Positions 22,668-33,851 of a stretch of 64,000 nt of DNA are shown in pieces. The notes beneath the pieces are model-generated. The model saw only the letters and a list, made by a program, of their open reading frames with translations. It searched no databases and was not told the origin of the DNA. Source of the stretch: Gyrodactylus bullatarudis. Taxonomy: Eukaryota; Platyhelminthes; Monogenea; Gyrodactylidea; Gyrodactylidae. Each line of letters begins with the position of its first letter. The first letter of the stretch is position 1. The stretch spans positions 62,001-126,000 of the forward strand of contig SSNU01000319.1 in the NCBI GenBank assembly GCA_012064415.1, in the 5' to 3' direction. The position numbers and the translations under genes were made by a program.

Positions 22668-25246
22668 AGATGACCAAAGGAATCTTTTTTCAATGGACAA
22701 ATATTCAGTCAAGACATCACTCGAAAAAAACAAATTTCTTTTTCTCTATGAATCTTACATTCTTCAATTAATTAATAAATTCTATTCTAATATAATACAA
22801 CAGCTATAGAATTCTATGTAACATTTCAGTCTTGACCCTCGGTCTAGTAGAGAATGTTCCTATATTTTAGGAAAAGACTATTCCCTCTTTAAAACTGAAT
22901 AAAAAGTACAGAAGTAGTTGGAAAACAACATCTCCTAGGATCGCATCTTTTTTGAGAATTGTATTTAATAGGCTTGACACCATCTCTAAAGTTGGCCCAA
23001 TTGCAGAGATGAGTTGTCGATATTTATGAAGATCTCTCGTGATGATGATTCTATCCGATCGTTTACCAGAGATCAATTTTGGCAAAAGACCAAAGATATT
23101 TTTTGGACCTCAAGAAGTACCAACTTTATGTAGACTCCACATTGCAAAAAGACCTATTGTGGATGAAGGGAATTTTCTTCGCCCAGAGATTTTTTCTGTG
23201 TATTTCAAATTTACATCATAACTCATGAGTTTAGAAAAATATTGAGCAAAAACAAATCTATTCCATCAATGCCTTAAACTACATTTTTAGAATTTTAAAC
23301 ATAATTTTTCAAAGTTCTCAAAAACTGGACTTCTTCTTTCTTATTGAGATATGGAATCCAATGGCTTTGGACAAGCGAAAATTACTTGTTAGCGACAATA
23401 ACGAAATATTTATTTGCTATGTTTTGAGAAGCAATTTCTTGTCGCAAAGATACAGAAATTTTCTTATTTGAATAATGTTCTTACAACCAGGTCTTTTTTC
23501 CCGTTGTTAAGTCATTTTGAGAGTGCAGAGTTGAGCTTTATTAGCTTGGTGGCCACTTATCTCAAAAATTTATTGTACATCTAGATAGTCAAGGAGATCA
23601 CAAGCAATTAAAAGACGAAATTTGAAAACGGATTAAATTTTTTTTCTGAAATTTTTCCTCATTCCAACAATTTATGGGCTAGTTTCGTTGTGGGATTCAA
23701 AAAATAATTTTATCCTTGACTATCCGGATTGGATATGTCTATCTTTTGGCATTTAACACAAATCTTATATTTTACTAATATTAAATACAATGGTCGACCC
23801 AACCAATCAGAATTATAATTTTCAGTTTCAAATGAGAGACTCATTTAGAGGATTTGGAAGTCAAGTGGATATTTAGTAATAAAGCTTATATTTCACCGGA
23901 TCTCGTCAGACTATTACACCGGCTAGATATATATAATAAATAATTATTAAGAATTATAATTATTAAAGACCTTAGTTTTTTTGAAAAATACTACTGTTGA
24001 GATTAATCTAAATTATTTACAAGCAGCTACATATAATATGAACATTTTCACACATAAGAGCTTTGTTTTCTGATCTGGATTATGTTGCCTTTATAAAATA
24101 CAATAGAGATGATTTGAGAGGCACCAGAGTCTCATAAGAAATAGCCCATGTGTTAATCTTTTAAACTCTCTTTAGTCCTCTATTCTCTATGCGGACTCAA
24201 TTTGGGCAATTCTGGAGGATATTCTATGATATTCTCATCTCCCTTTAGATATCAAAATAAGAATACTATACTTCCAGATTGCCGATTTTACAACTATTTA
24301 CAATTTCATTTCGTGAATACTTTCTCAAGAAGGATTCAAAATTGATGAAAAATGGTTATAAAGTGAAATTTTTTAACAAATTCATCATTACATGACAATT
24401 GAAGAAAATGATCTATTAATTAATTTAATAATTCCAATGTGAATTTTCGGACCTTTTATGAGAATTTAATGCATAAAATTTTTACTTAAAAAATACAGTC
24501 TACGATTGATTGAGCGAATACTTAATATAGCTGTAGTTAATAACTCATCTGTTAAAGAGTTTTTTAATTCAAAAAATGTGATTACCATAATGACATAATA
24601 ATATTTTCATTGTACATCTGGACTGTTTGGAATCCTAGTACAGTACTCATTTTATGTTGGTCATTGATTCCATAATTTTTTTACAAATCAATGTGAGAGA
24701 ATTAATTGGCACAAGGATTTCCGATTTGATGTCATCTATTCATTATTCCAAATGTCCATTATACTCTATGAAACATGAATTTTTAAATGCATGAATTTCC
24801 CGAAGATTCCAACTGCGTTCTGATTAATTTCATCATCCTTTTTATTGTTCACTCTTTAGGTACAATTTTCAATAAGCACGCATAGAAGGGTGATTTTGCC
24901 GAAAAATACAAATAGAGAATTTAGGGTTTATCTTATACGGGTGGAGTAGGATAAATTAAACAATGTTTATAAAACATTAAATGGCAAGTTTTAATAATGC
25001 TACTTTCAAGTAGATATATTTTTATGAATAATAATCCTCAGTCGTGAATCATTTATTTTTTATTTACTATCGGTCGCAAGTAACTGAGTATAAGTTAGTA
25101 TCTAAGTCTTGGTTTAAGACGCTTAAGCAATCTAAGTTTATTCAATAAATTTAAAATTTTAATAAAATTAAATAAAATTTTATTTTTCAAACTCATTGAT
25201 GTTTGTTTGAAATTATGTATAGTTTCCCGACAATTGAATCCCAGAA
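22668..25246. other. Largely non-coding, with one peptide-like frame
   Basis: A frame at 23039-23221 (+) encodes two dibasic sites (NFGKRPKIFFG and HIAKRPIVDEG) but has a stop just upstream and no signal sequence, so it is not called as a gene. An LTR-like fragment lies at 23877-23941. Nothing else is recognised. Confidence 0.4.
23877..23941 (-). mobile_element. LTR-like fragment, second copy
   Basis: Read on the minus strand it has TATATATAT, then AGCCGG, then TAGTCTGACGAGATCCGG, then GAAATATAAGC. This is the same order as the right arm of the palindrome at 8274-8442, with roughly one mismatch in four. It is probably the R region of an old solo LTR. Confidence 0.45.
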
Positions 25247-25544
25247 ATGGAAAGCCAAATACCTAGTAATATCACGCCTGGTCAAACGGAACAGCTAATG
25301 CACCAACTTAAACAAGAATTAGCTCTCCAGTCAGTTCAGCAACTTCTCCAACTTGTTTCAGAGAAATGCTTCATTAAATGCGTAAAATACCCAGCCAAGT
25401 ACTTAGACAATAGTGAAAAAGTAAATTATTATTATCAAATTCTAGTCATGTGCATCCGAATGTTTGGATAGATATATTGATTCTTTTAATATAACCTCAA
25501 TAACGTTAGCCAAGAGAATACAGGCCGAATCAGCTAAAAGATAA
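25247..25544 (+). CDS. TIMM13: Mitochondrial import chaperone TIM13
   Basis: Exons 25247-25420 and 25446-25544 give 90 residues. The twin CX3C motifs of small TIMs are CFIKC (exon 1) and CASEC (exon 2). LDNSEK between them and the following LDRYIDSFN are the Tim13 signature. With Tim8 it forms a hexamer in the intermembrane space that escorts hydrophobic precursors to the inner membrane. The intron is only 25 nt (GTAAAT...TTCTAG). Without splicing, the frame ends before the second CX3C motif, so splicing is essential. The N-terminus is about ten residues longer than usual. Confidence 0.92.
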
Positions 25545-25573
25545 GATCGTGTTGAATAGAATTTATGAATAAA

Positions 25574-26840
25574 TTAATAGTTTTTATATTTTTCTAGACT
25601 GTACATGATACTTTTTCCACTCTTTAATCCTAAATTCATGTAAGAATTATTCGGACTAAATGCACAACATGTGACAGTTTCTTCAAGGCCCTTCATAATG
25701 GGGAAGTTTTCATAGGCAGTCATTTGATCTATGTTGATTAAGCGATAGCTGGCCTTGTCCATTTTTGACGATATGAATAAATTATTTGAATCATTACTAA
25801 ATACCGTACAGTTTACAGACTGCTTCAGTTGATCACAGACTTTGGTTGGTATAGGGCTGTCAATATTACATGTATCCACATAATTGTAAATGTTGACTAT
25901 TCCCGAATATGAACCACATGATATCCATCTACTATTTGGTGAGAATGATAAGCTAGTTATTTCTTTGCGGTTTCCATGGTCTCTCCATCTTGATGATATT
26001 TTGCCATTTGAATAGATGAAAACTTCTCCCGAGTCTGTTCCTGAAGCTAGTAACTGATCATCATCGGAGAAGGCCAAACATCGAGTAGATCCAGATGAGT
26101 ACAAAACAGAAGTCTTATCAAGAGTTCTTAAATCAATTAGAATAACTTTCCCGTCGCTACTTCCAATTGCGACTTGATTTTTGGATCGACTAGGCATAGC
26201 AAAGCTGGTAATTTTTTCATTATTTTCCAAAATCTTTGAAGACCTTGATTCAGTATTTGTTTCCAGATTGAAAATTCTAAAGTATGGACTTTCCTCGCTA
26301 GTCATAAATATCTTTTCCCCGCAATTTAAGAATTTAGCATTATGAATCGGGAATCGTTCGAATACAAAGTCCTTTAACAGTTCACACTGCTTTCTATCAA
26401 CTTTAAATACACTGAGAGAAGTATCTATGCTTGAGTTGAGAAGAAGTTCAAATTTTTTGTTGAAATCTACAGAGCTTATTTCAGCTCGCGCAGGGCGTTC
26501 AATGTTAGCGTAGTTAAGACGTTTAATTAGTATCCTGTTCTTATTAATTAATTTTGAATTCTTGTCTAATAATCTTGTTCTTTTAACATGAACTTCATAG
26601 TCTGAATCAAATTCTTCGTCATCTGAGTCTTTTCCATGAATTAATGGTACAAATGGAGTTCTAAAGCTATTAATACTTGTCTTACATTTCCATTTCATCA
26701 TCCTTATCTTGCCATACTGGTATAGAACCGCAATCGGCAACATTATTGAAGTGTTCATCATCCGAATGTGAATCATCAGTCTCAACAGTATGATTAACAA
26801 TATCGAACTCAGGCTCCTCGGCCATAATCTCGACAGTCAT
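25574..26840 (-). CDS. UTP18: U3 snoRNP protein UTP18 (WD-repeat)
   Basis: Exons 26686-26840 and 25574-26660, separated by a 25-nt intron (26661-26685), give 413 residues. An acidic N-terminus precedes a WD40 propeller. Family markers are FVFERFPIHNAKFL, CGSYSGIVNIYN, YENFPIMKG and the C-terminal GLKSGKSIMYSLEKYKNY, which follow UTP18 closely. The protein belongs to the UtpB part of the small-subunit processome in the nucleolus and is needed for 18S rRNA maturation. A second in-frame Met at codon 6 (MAEEPEFD) could also be the start. The protein is shorter than human UTP18 (about 556 aa), chiefly at the N-terminus. Its start lies 95 bp from that of uL15m on the opposite strand. Confidence 0.92.
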
Positions 26841-26935
26841 TTCACGGGCAATTTTTTATCAAATTCTTAGGTTAATAAAACACATGACCAATGTGTATTT
26901 TTGCAAATTAGTCTTAAAATAAACACAAAATTCAA

Positions 26936-27815
26936 ATGACTTACGAAAGGTTGGTATCGTTTTTTAAGAATGGACCTCGTCTTACTTTGAGAAGTACAGC
27001 TGAGCTGCCTAAAAGCTCCAAAAAGCGGTTCAACCTACATTCTAGTAAGAAAAGACTTGGACATAGGAGTTGCGGTGAATTTCAAAACTTTCCTCCACTT
27101 GGAACAATAGCAAAACTTCGTCCGTTCTATTTGACAGCTCCTAATGAACCATACAATCGAAATATAAACTCACGCAGACATTACACTCGTGTTTCCTTAC
27201 TTCAACTTCAAAGGATGATTGACATGAATAGACTAAACTGTAACGAGCCTATCGATTTAACGTCTATAATGAATACAAAACTAATAAAACTAGATCCTAT
27301 CAATGATAGAAACTATGGTATTCATTTAACAGATGAAGGTATAGACCAATTCAATTCCCCCGTTAACATTGAAGTTCAGTATGCCAGTGAAGAAGTTATA
27401 GCTGCTGTTGAGCGAGCTGGAGGTGTTATTACTACTCGTTACTACGACTTGTTTTCAATTTTTGCTAAAGCTGACCCCGAGAATTTTTTCAAACAGGGCA
27501 TACCTATTCCTAGAGGTAAACTTCCACCTCAGGTAAGAGTGCTTGTGATTAGAATTTCTATTTTAGGATGCTTTAGAATATTACACAAACGAAAGAAATA
27601 GAGGATACTTGGCAGATCCTGAGAAAGTTGCATATGCTAGAATCTGGCTTAGTCAGAAGTATGGCTATGAAGCAGTAGATCTCTCCAAATCTGATAAGCT
27701 GGAAGTTCTACGAAAAACAAAGCTAATTAATCAAATTTTCTTTGGCCTCCAGTCTGGCTGGATTGTAAATATGGCAGACCAAGTTGTTCTCAAACCATTG
27801 AAAAACGAAGAATAA
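26936..27815 (+). CDS. MRPL15: Mitochondrial large-subunit ribosomal protein uL15m
   Basis: Exons 26936-27532 and 27567-27815 (34-nt intron) give 281 residues. Recognisable blocks are RVSLLQLQRMIDMNRLNCNE, PIDLTSIMNTK, NIEVQYASEEVIAAVERAGG, IPIPRGKLPP, then across the splice LEYYTNERNRGYLADP and finally IFFGLQSGWIVNMADQ. These match animal MRPL15 in order. Without splicing, the frame terminates in the intron before the C-terminal domain. It forms part of the mitoribosome core and acts in the mitochondrial matrix. It is divergent from UTP18 and convergent with the micro-exon locus. Confidence 0.94.
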
Positions 27816-28212
27816 ATTAGTGAATTAAAAATTATTTTATTCATTACATAAAAGCTAAATATTTTAGTTAAATTAAAATGAGGTTAATTCTGAATTAAAG
27901 CATACTCCTTCTTGCTTAATTAATTTAAGGTGATTTCGTAAGATTTTAAATGAGTAATATCGTTCCGTTGCTTACTATTTTGATAATATTGAAGCCTTAT
28001 AAGGAATAATAAATAAGAATTAAAGTGGTTTTATCCACTATAAACTGTACATGTTGTTTTGTGCAGGTTGTGTGGGACGTTTTGGCGGCGGCACATAACT
28101 ATAAAAATCATAATTAACATGTCTACTATCAAGTGACAAGATTAATTTAAAAAATAAATGTTCTCAAACAAACTTACTCTCTGTAAGGACTTGAGATTTC
28201 AAGGAATTAGAA
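27816..28212. other. Convergent 3' flanks
   Basis: Separates the ends of uL15m (+) and the micro-exon gene (-). AT-rich, with no coding signal. Confidence 0.5.
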
Positions 28213-30273
28213 TTAAAAAAATACAAAACCCATCACTAACTTTCTGTGTAAAATCTGAATGCTTTCATCAGCATCTAAATTTTCATAATTGTATATGGTT
28301 TAATTATAATTTTACATTGTAGTGTACTTACCCAAATCCTTGGGTATGTCCAATAAGTAATACGTCATCCAATTCCGGTTGGAAACTCGAAAGAAGGTCT
28401 TGTCATTCTTTGAATTGACATTTTCTGAGACCGAAACTTCAATCTTTTGATGACTCAAGCAAGATAAAACATTATTGACATCCGTCTTGACACTACAGAT
28501 TAAATAATTTTATAACAATTAACTAATCGTCCAGAAGATGCCACCTACTCAAATTTTATTTCCCCGTCAAACTGAGCAGAAAGAAGTCAAATTTAGATTT
28601 TTTAAACCTTACAAAATCCAGCTTACTTCAATTGGATCCCGCTAATAAAAATATCAATTTCAAAATTAAATATAATCTATTATCTCATGCCTAACTCACG
28701 AAAACAGTCCAAGTCTAAGCCATTATAAAAAAATAACCAATTTTTTACATATTCCAGAGAAATCAATTCAACTCACAAAGGAATAGAACTTCATGCCTTA
28801 GAATGTGGCAATAAATTTATTTGTTGACAACATTTGACAAGATTTAAACTCACCATTACTCTATAGTCATTTTGAAAGTAAAATTATTTTAGAAAAAAAT
28901 TGCATCCCCTTGAACGTACTGTCTCAATCTTTACTCGTAAAAAGGAGTGTTTAACAAAGGAAGCTGTTCAAATCTAAATGACATACGTAGACTTTAGTTT
29001 CCAACTATAGGGAAATGTGAAAATTCAAAACCTAGTTACGTACTACACATTTACAAAAATGACCCAAACTCAAAGGAACGGTCTAAGAAGACAATCACTG
29101 TAACCTGTGTACACTTCCAATTGTCTTTTTCATCCATCAACTTCCAGATGGATGGAAAGATTCTGGGAAATTTCTGTCAGTGATTGGTTGAATGAAAAAA
29201 AGAATAGTTTGAGACCATTCTTAGAACTTGAGGACTAAAGTGTAGACATTGCCTCGGATAACTTACTGTCTTTTTATCGACCTATGAAAATTTTAGAAAG
29301 ATTAAAGGTCTACTTTTTTCCTGCATAATACAACAAACTTTGGTCTCAATCTCATTCTGTATAGATTGAAAATGAATTACCAGAACTATTTAAAAAAAGT
29401 TTTTGAGAACTTGCATTAAGGTACTTGGCCTAGAGATCGAATTTTAATGATCGAGTCACTATGGTTAATTCTTCATTAACAAACTTTTGTTCCCGTTATT
29501 GTCTGAAAAGTATATATATATATTAATATTTTAGAATTGTACTTTGTCAAAGTGCCTCACGATGAATGTATCGAAAATGATCCTAATATTTCTCTAAAAA
29601 ACCAATCAATCTGCAGTGGGATAATTCTCAGAGTTACTCACCAAGTTTTCTTCACTCCAACTGGATTGGATGAAAAGTTATTCTCAAAAGAGTAATGCGA
29701 AAAAAGGCTTACTTTGACTTGAAAAACCAACTCATGGAACTATAGAAGGGAGAATTTAGAGAAATAAACTTTCCATCAGCCAAACAGACCAGCTCACTTG
29801 CAGTGGTATTCCACTCTATTTAAAAAAACAAGACGCATTTTACTCATGATACTCTCTATGAGCTCTGTGGAATGGCCAGATGATTCTGACACTAGGAGGT
29901 CTTTTTATTATTATACAGAATTCTAATGATTATGTAACAAAAAAATAATATTTTGCATACTTGTAGGCGAAGCTTCAGTTAGGTTATGTGAATTCCACTC
30001 ACAAGGTTTGATTTATTGCCCTAACATCCAATAATCAAAATGATGACTAGTGATCACTCTAGAAAGGTAGCTCACGGTTTTTCTGGTAGAATAATGGCTG
30101 GTTTCCTAAATGTTGAAAATGATATCAAGGTAAGAGAGTAGATTTTAGTAACTATACTCACTCTGGCTCAGGTGGTTCCGGCTCGTATTTACTTTAAGAA
30201 ATTTTATAAACTCCATGATATGTGACTTGAATTCAATATGAACACTTTGACTCACAATTCCTCAACGAATGGA
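28213..30273 (-). CDS. Micro-exon gene, second part (downstream exons)
   Basis: Supported exons, 5' to 3': 30256-30273, 30162-30191, 30076-30105, 30003-30020, 29961-29972, 29844-29864, 29798-29815, 29713-29730, 29642-29660 and 29561-29593. After a partly resolved middle come 28987-29004, 28854-28860 (7 nt), 28777-28796, 28700-28714, 28627-28641, 28549-28571, 28332-28492 and 28213-28274 with the stop. The first nine stay open only when read in phase 2, giving PFVEEFKYEPEPPEPEKPAI and later NWFFKSNWSEENL, which supports the threading. Likely middle exons are 29312-29335 and 29267-29281, but phases between 29560 and 29005 are not settled. The first exon begins only 48 nt after the stop of the upstream part, leaving no room for a promoter and signal exon. 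Hence this is probably the continuation of the same gene. Function unknown. Confidence 0.6.
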
Positions 30274-30320
30274 CTGAAATAAAGTTATTTGTAAATCCTT
30301 CGATCGGACGGAATAATGAG

Positions 30321-33300
30321 TTAAAAGACAAACTTCTTTTTGAATAAAAGGAAGGCTTCCCTGAGACTTTTAACCTTCTCGTTATCAAATTGGAAGTAAT
30401 AATTGCAAATGTTCCCAGAACTGTTCATGTAGTTGAGGACAAGATCATAGCTATCTGGATCAGTCTCATGACTCTCAGATTTGATGACAATGCCGCCTTT
30501 CCTTTGAATGTATTGCTTGAATATGTCAACATCCTTGATTGAACGTCTAAATGAGAACAAAATAATAATAGTTTTAGATACAAAATATTTTATTTATTAT
30601 CTCTAGGAAAATTACGCAGATATCTTTCCAGCCTGTATAAAATATTTGTAAATAATCCTCCTTTGGCTGAGGGTTTCTTCTAACTTACATAACCTGGCAG
30701 TTTTTTGATTTTCCAAATCTTTAAAAAAAAATTGAGCATACATGAGCACATTATAGGTCTGACAAGAATACTCACAAATGTAAACTCGTGCTCATCTGAG
30801 AAATTTTGGTTTTTTCAAATTAAAAATTTATAATCCTATCAATAGATGGTCAAAACTTTTACACTAGAAACATTAAAAAAAAGAATCAAAATCTTATCCT
30901 GACTTCTCGTTTTGTTCTGTCATTTATAAGTAGACCTTTATTTACATTCATCAATTTTATTTTTGTGTCTGGATGCTCTTATCCATACTATGTCGAATAA
31001 ATAGCAAATGGGATCATTGGAAAATTGCTTACTCTTTTCAAAAGTGAACTGATTGAAAATCAGATGTCTTCAACAGCTCATTTGATCTAATCTTTAGCTC
31101 ACTCGACATGTGTGTAAATACTGTAGGTTTATATTGTATACATTTTAAAATTCTAACACTTTTCTTAACTCACAGGCGACTCATGAGTCTAAAGTAATAT
31201 GATAATAATATTTTAATTCAGTAGAATGCTCTTCAGTTGAAGAAAAACACACTTCAATAATGTCATCTCTATTCTAAAATGGATGAATTTTCATGAAAAC
31301 CTTGAATGCTGATTACATAAAAGAATCACCTACTTGACAAAAGTATTCCTAGAATTGAATGGTGACAGGTGAAATAAGAAATATATGGTAATTGATAAGG
31401 GCTTACCTTGAATTTCAACATTGACTGAGTGAATAAATTCAAATAACACACCAAAAAGGGTATAAAGATCAACTAACCAGGAAATAATCAACCAAAACTC
31501 CAATGAATTTCTTTAAATTAGAGTTTCTTGATAGACTTTAATACAGACTGGTTCGAATCTCTCGCTTACTGCTCTGTGGATATTATAACTGGGGAAAAAT
31601 GTTTGAAATGAAAAAAAATTATAAAGTGGTCATTGTTCTCACTCTGAGACAATTTCAATGACGAGACCTCCACTAATAAAGAGATTAAACAAGTTAAAAT
31701 AACCCATCAAGCGTCCCATCAGGAACGAATCGAATACCTGAGAATGTCAGTGCTAAACGGGAGGGATTTGAATGAAAAAAGAAATCGGTCATCTCTCATG
31801 CTCACATACCAGGTCATAATGGGCCTGAAGATGTATTTGGTCACTTTTCAAAGGCCTTTCAAACAGAGATTTTTACTTACAATTTCGATAGAATTTGATA
31901 GGTAAGATTTGCAGCTTAAGAGGATAGAAAGATGAAAATGAGCTAATTTTTTCGCAGGACAAAAAATTTATCTCACAGATGATTGGCTCGAATTTCAGAT
32001 AGATGAACTCCTTCTTGTCGATCAGGAGGATGTCTTCATTCTCGTTAAAGTCCCTCTGGACCTTTTCAATGCTCTCCTTTATCTTGTTCTTATTCAGGGC
32101 ATGGATAAATTCCAAGAGGGACATGGTCTCTTTACTATGAAACGGTTACTCCTTAAGAAAGGAGGGAATTTTTTCTTGATTCCTTACTACTCAATGGTTC
32201 CAGTCTGTAGGAATTAAAATTTTCATTTGGAAAGTTAAAGGCTTATTTAATTTCTCTTACATTAGTTGGATTCCGTTTCACTATCCAGACCTAAAAATTC
32301 TCGGATATCATAAAAAATTACGATAGTATCGATAAATTATCAATGTAAATCGCAGCTAAAGGTATGGAAAGTCTTCATTAATAAGAGAAAAAGTTGAATT
32401 TTCAATAATTTAATTTGATTAGTTGATGGGGTGGAGAACCACATATTTATATCCCCAAAAATCTGTATTTTGGAACATGACAAGTTAATTGCTCAAGATC
32501 TGGATAAACCATTCAAGACAAAACAAGACCTGAACTAATCAGAATAGTTTTGGATAAAACTGAAATTTTACCCATTACTGAAAAGTCTAGAAGTTTCTAC
32601 TTTAATCTAGATTATAATTTTAATTTTAATAAACTCACAAAGTTGTAGTCTACTTCTAAAAATAATAACAAAATATTCAATAAACTTTACTTGAGTTCGA
32701 TTTTTACCCTTGACAAATAAATTTTGATAATGGATGGATAGTTTCTTTTTGAGGGTTGATTTACTTCATCATCGTCGAGGTATTTTGTGAACTTCATACG
32801 AACAACATAAGAATCCTGTTGGTTTGATTTTAATGATTAGAAAATGATGATTATCTGTTATCATCTCTTACTCGGTCTTCCCATTTTTCCTATTTTTTCG
32901 GATTAATTAAACGTTATGTAAACTCTAGCATAATCTCAGAGAATTCTTCATATTATTCAAAAATGAAGATAGTTCTTACACTTTTCTCATAATCACTCTA
33001 AGAGGTTGGTTGGTGAGGAAGGGGTTGAAAAGAAGCGTTAAATATGAAATTAGCTTACTTTCAAAAAATCATACTAATCGTATTTAAGGAGAATATAAAA
33101 CCAAATACTGTTCATGTAAGATGTAAAGGCTTACTTGAAATTTAAAGGATTCCTTTTATTTTGACGAGCATTAAAAATTAGCATTAACTCTGGTTACTTG
33201 AATGACTTACAACAAATGACTTGAAGACATAGGTTGCTTTCTTCTAAATAGTCAAAGTTTTAACAAACAGTGTTGAAAATATGTAAAATAGCGTACGGAA

Positions 33301-33851
33301 TAAATATCAGAGTAGCTGAGAATCAAAATATCAGAATACTAGACACTGGAATTATCACAAGATTCAGAATAGTATTTGTGCCATTCCATAGAATTATAAA
33401 ACATATATCTCCCATTCTGTTTTGATAATGACTAAATAGCTTGGAAGAAAGTAAAAGTATTGCAAATAGCAAAGATGAGCGTATTGAAATTATCAATCGA
33501 AAGATTAAAAATCAAATCAGAGAGAAATACATATTAATCAGAATTTAAAACAATTTGATGACAAAAGCAGTTGCTTCTTTGAAAGAAACTCGAAGCAGAG
33601 GTGAAGTAATTTTTATTAATTAGTGAAATTATTTATTATATTGAAAAATCAATGAAATCGAAAAACTAATTTGAAAGTATAGCTTACAAATGTAACACGT
33701 GCAATGAAAAGAAGGAGCAACTAGTAGGCTTGAGATTGTGAAAAAGACTCACTATCAGCGTTGAAAGGTTGAGACTAGCTAACTAGGGAATGACACAAAT
33801 ATTGTCCAGAAATTAAGAAATTACAAACTTTGTTATAAGAGTAACGTCCAT
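30321..33851 (-). CDS. Micro-exon gene, first part (26 threaded exons, 344 residues)
   Basis: Exons (5' to 3'): 33825-33851, 33753-33782, 33688-33720, 33211-33243, 33135-33152, 33059-33073, 32980-32997, 32872-32889, 32765-32815, 32691-32708, 32261-32290, 32188-32204, 31881-32134, 31810-31843, 31738-31752, 31643-31672, 31570-31588, 31407-31424, 31334-31348, 31174-31188, 31103-31120, 31033-31048, 30776-30795, 30689-30718, 30616-30632, 30321-30546. Each has GT and AG borders, every phase matches the next, and lengths sum to 1035 nt. 23 of 26 exons are 34 nt or shorter. The first eleven are all multiples of three and in phase 0. Exons 1-3 encode a hydrophobic signal or anchor (STLI then LLLLFIARVTF), so the product is secreted or membrane-bound. 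I recognise no known domain. The architecture is that of schistosome micro-exon genes (MEGs), but no sequence link is claimed. Extra exons in the 430-nt intron after exon 3 are possible. Confidence 0.75.

Noticed and set aside
31545..31575. tRNA-like B box (GGTTCGAATCT)
   Set aside because: No A box or cloverleaf fits around it; it lies in an intron of the micro-exon gene.
32572..32655. Two additional exon-like blocks (32639-32655 and 32572-32586) in the micro-exon gene
   Set aside because: Both have splice-like borders, but in the phase left by the preceding exon they contain stops. The flanking exons join in frame without them.
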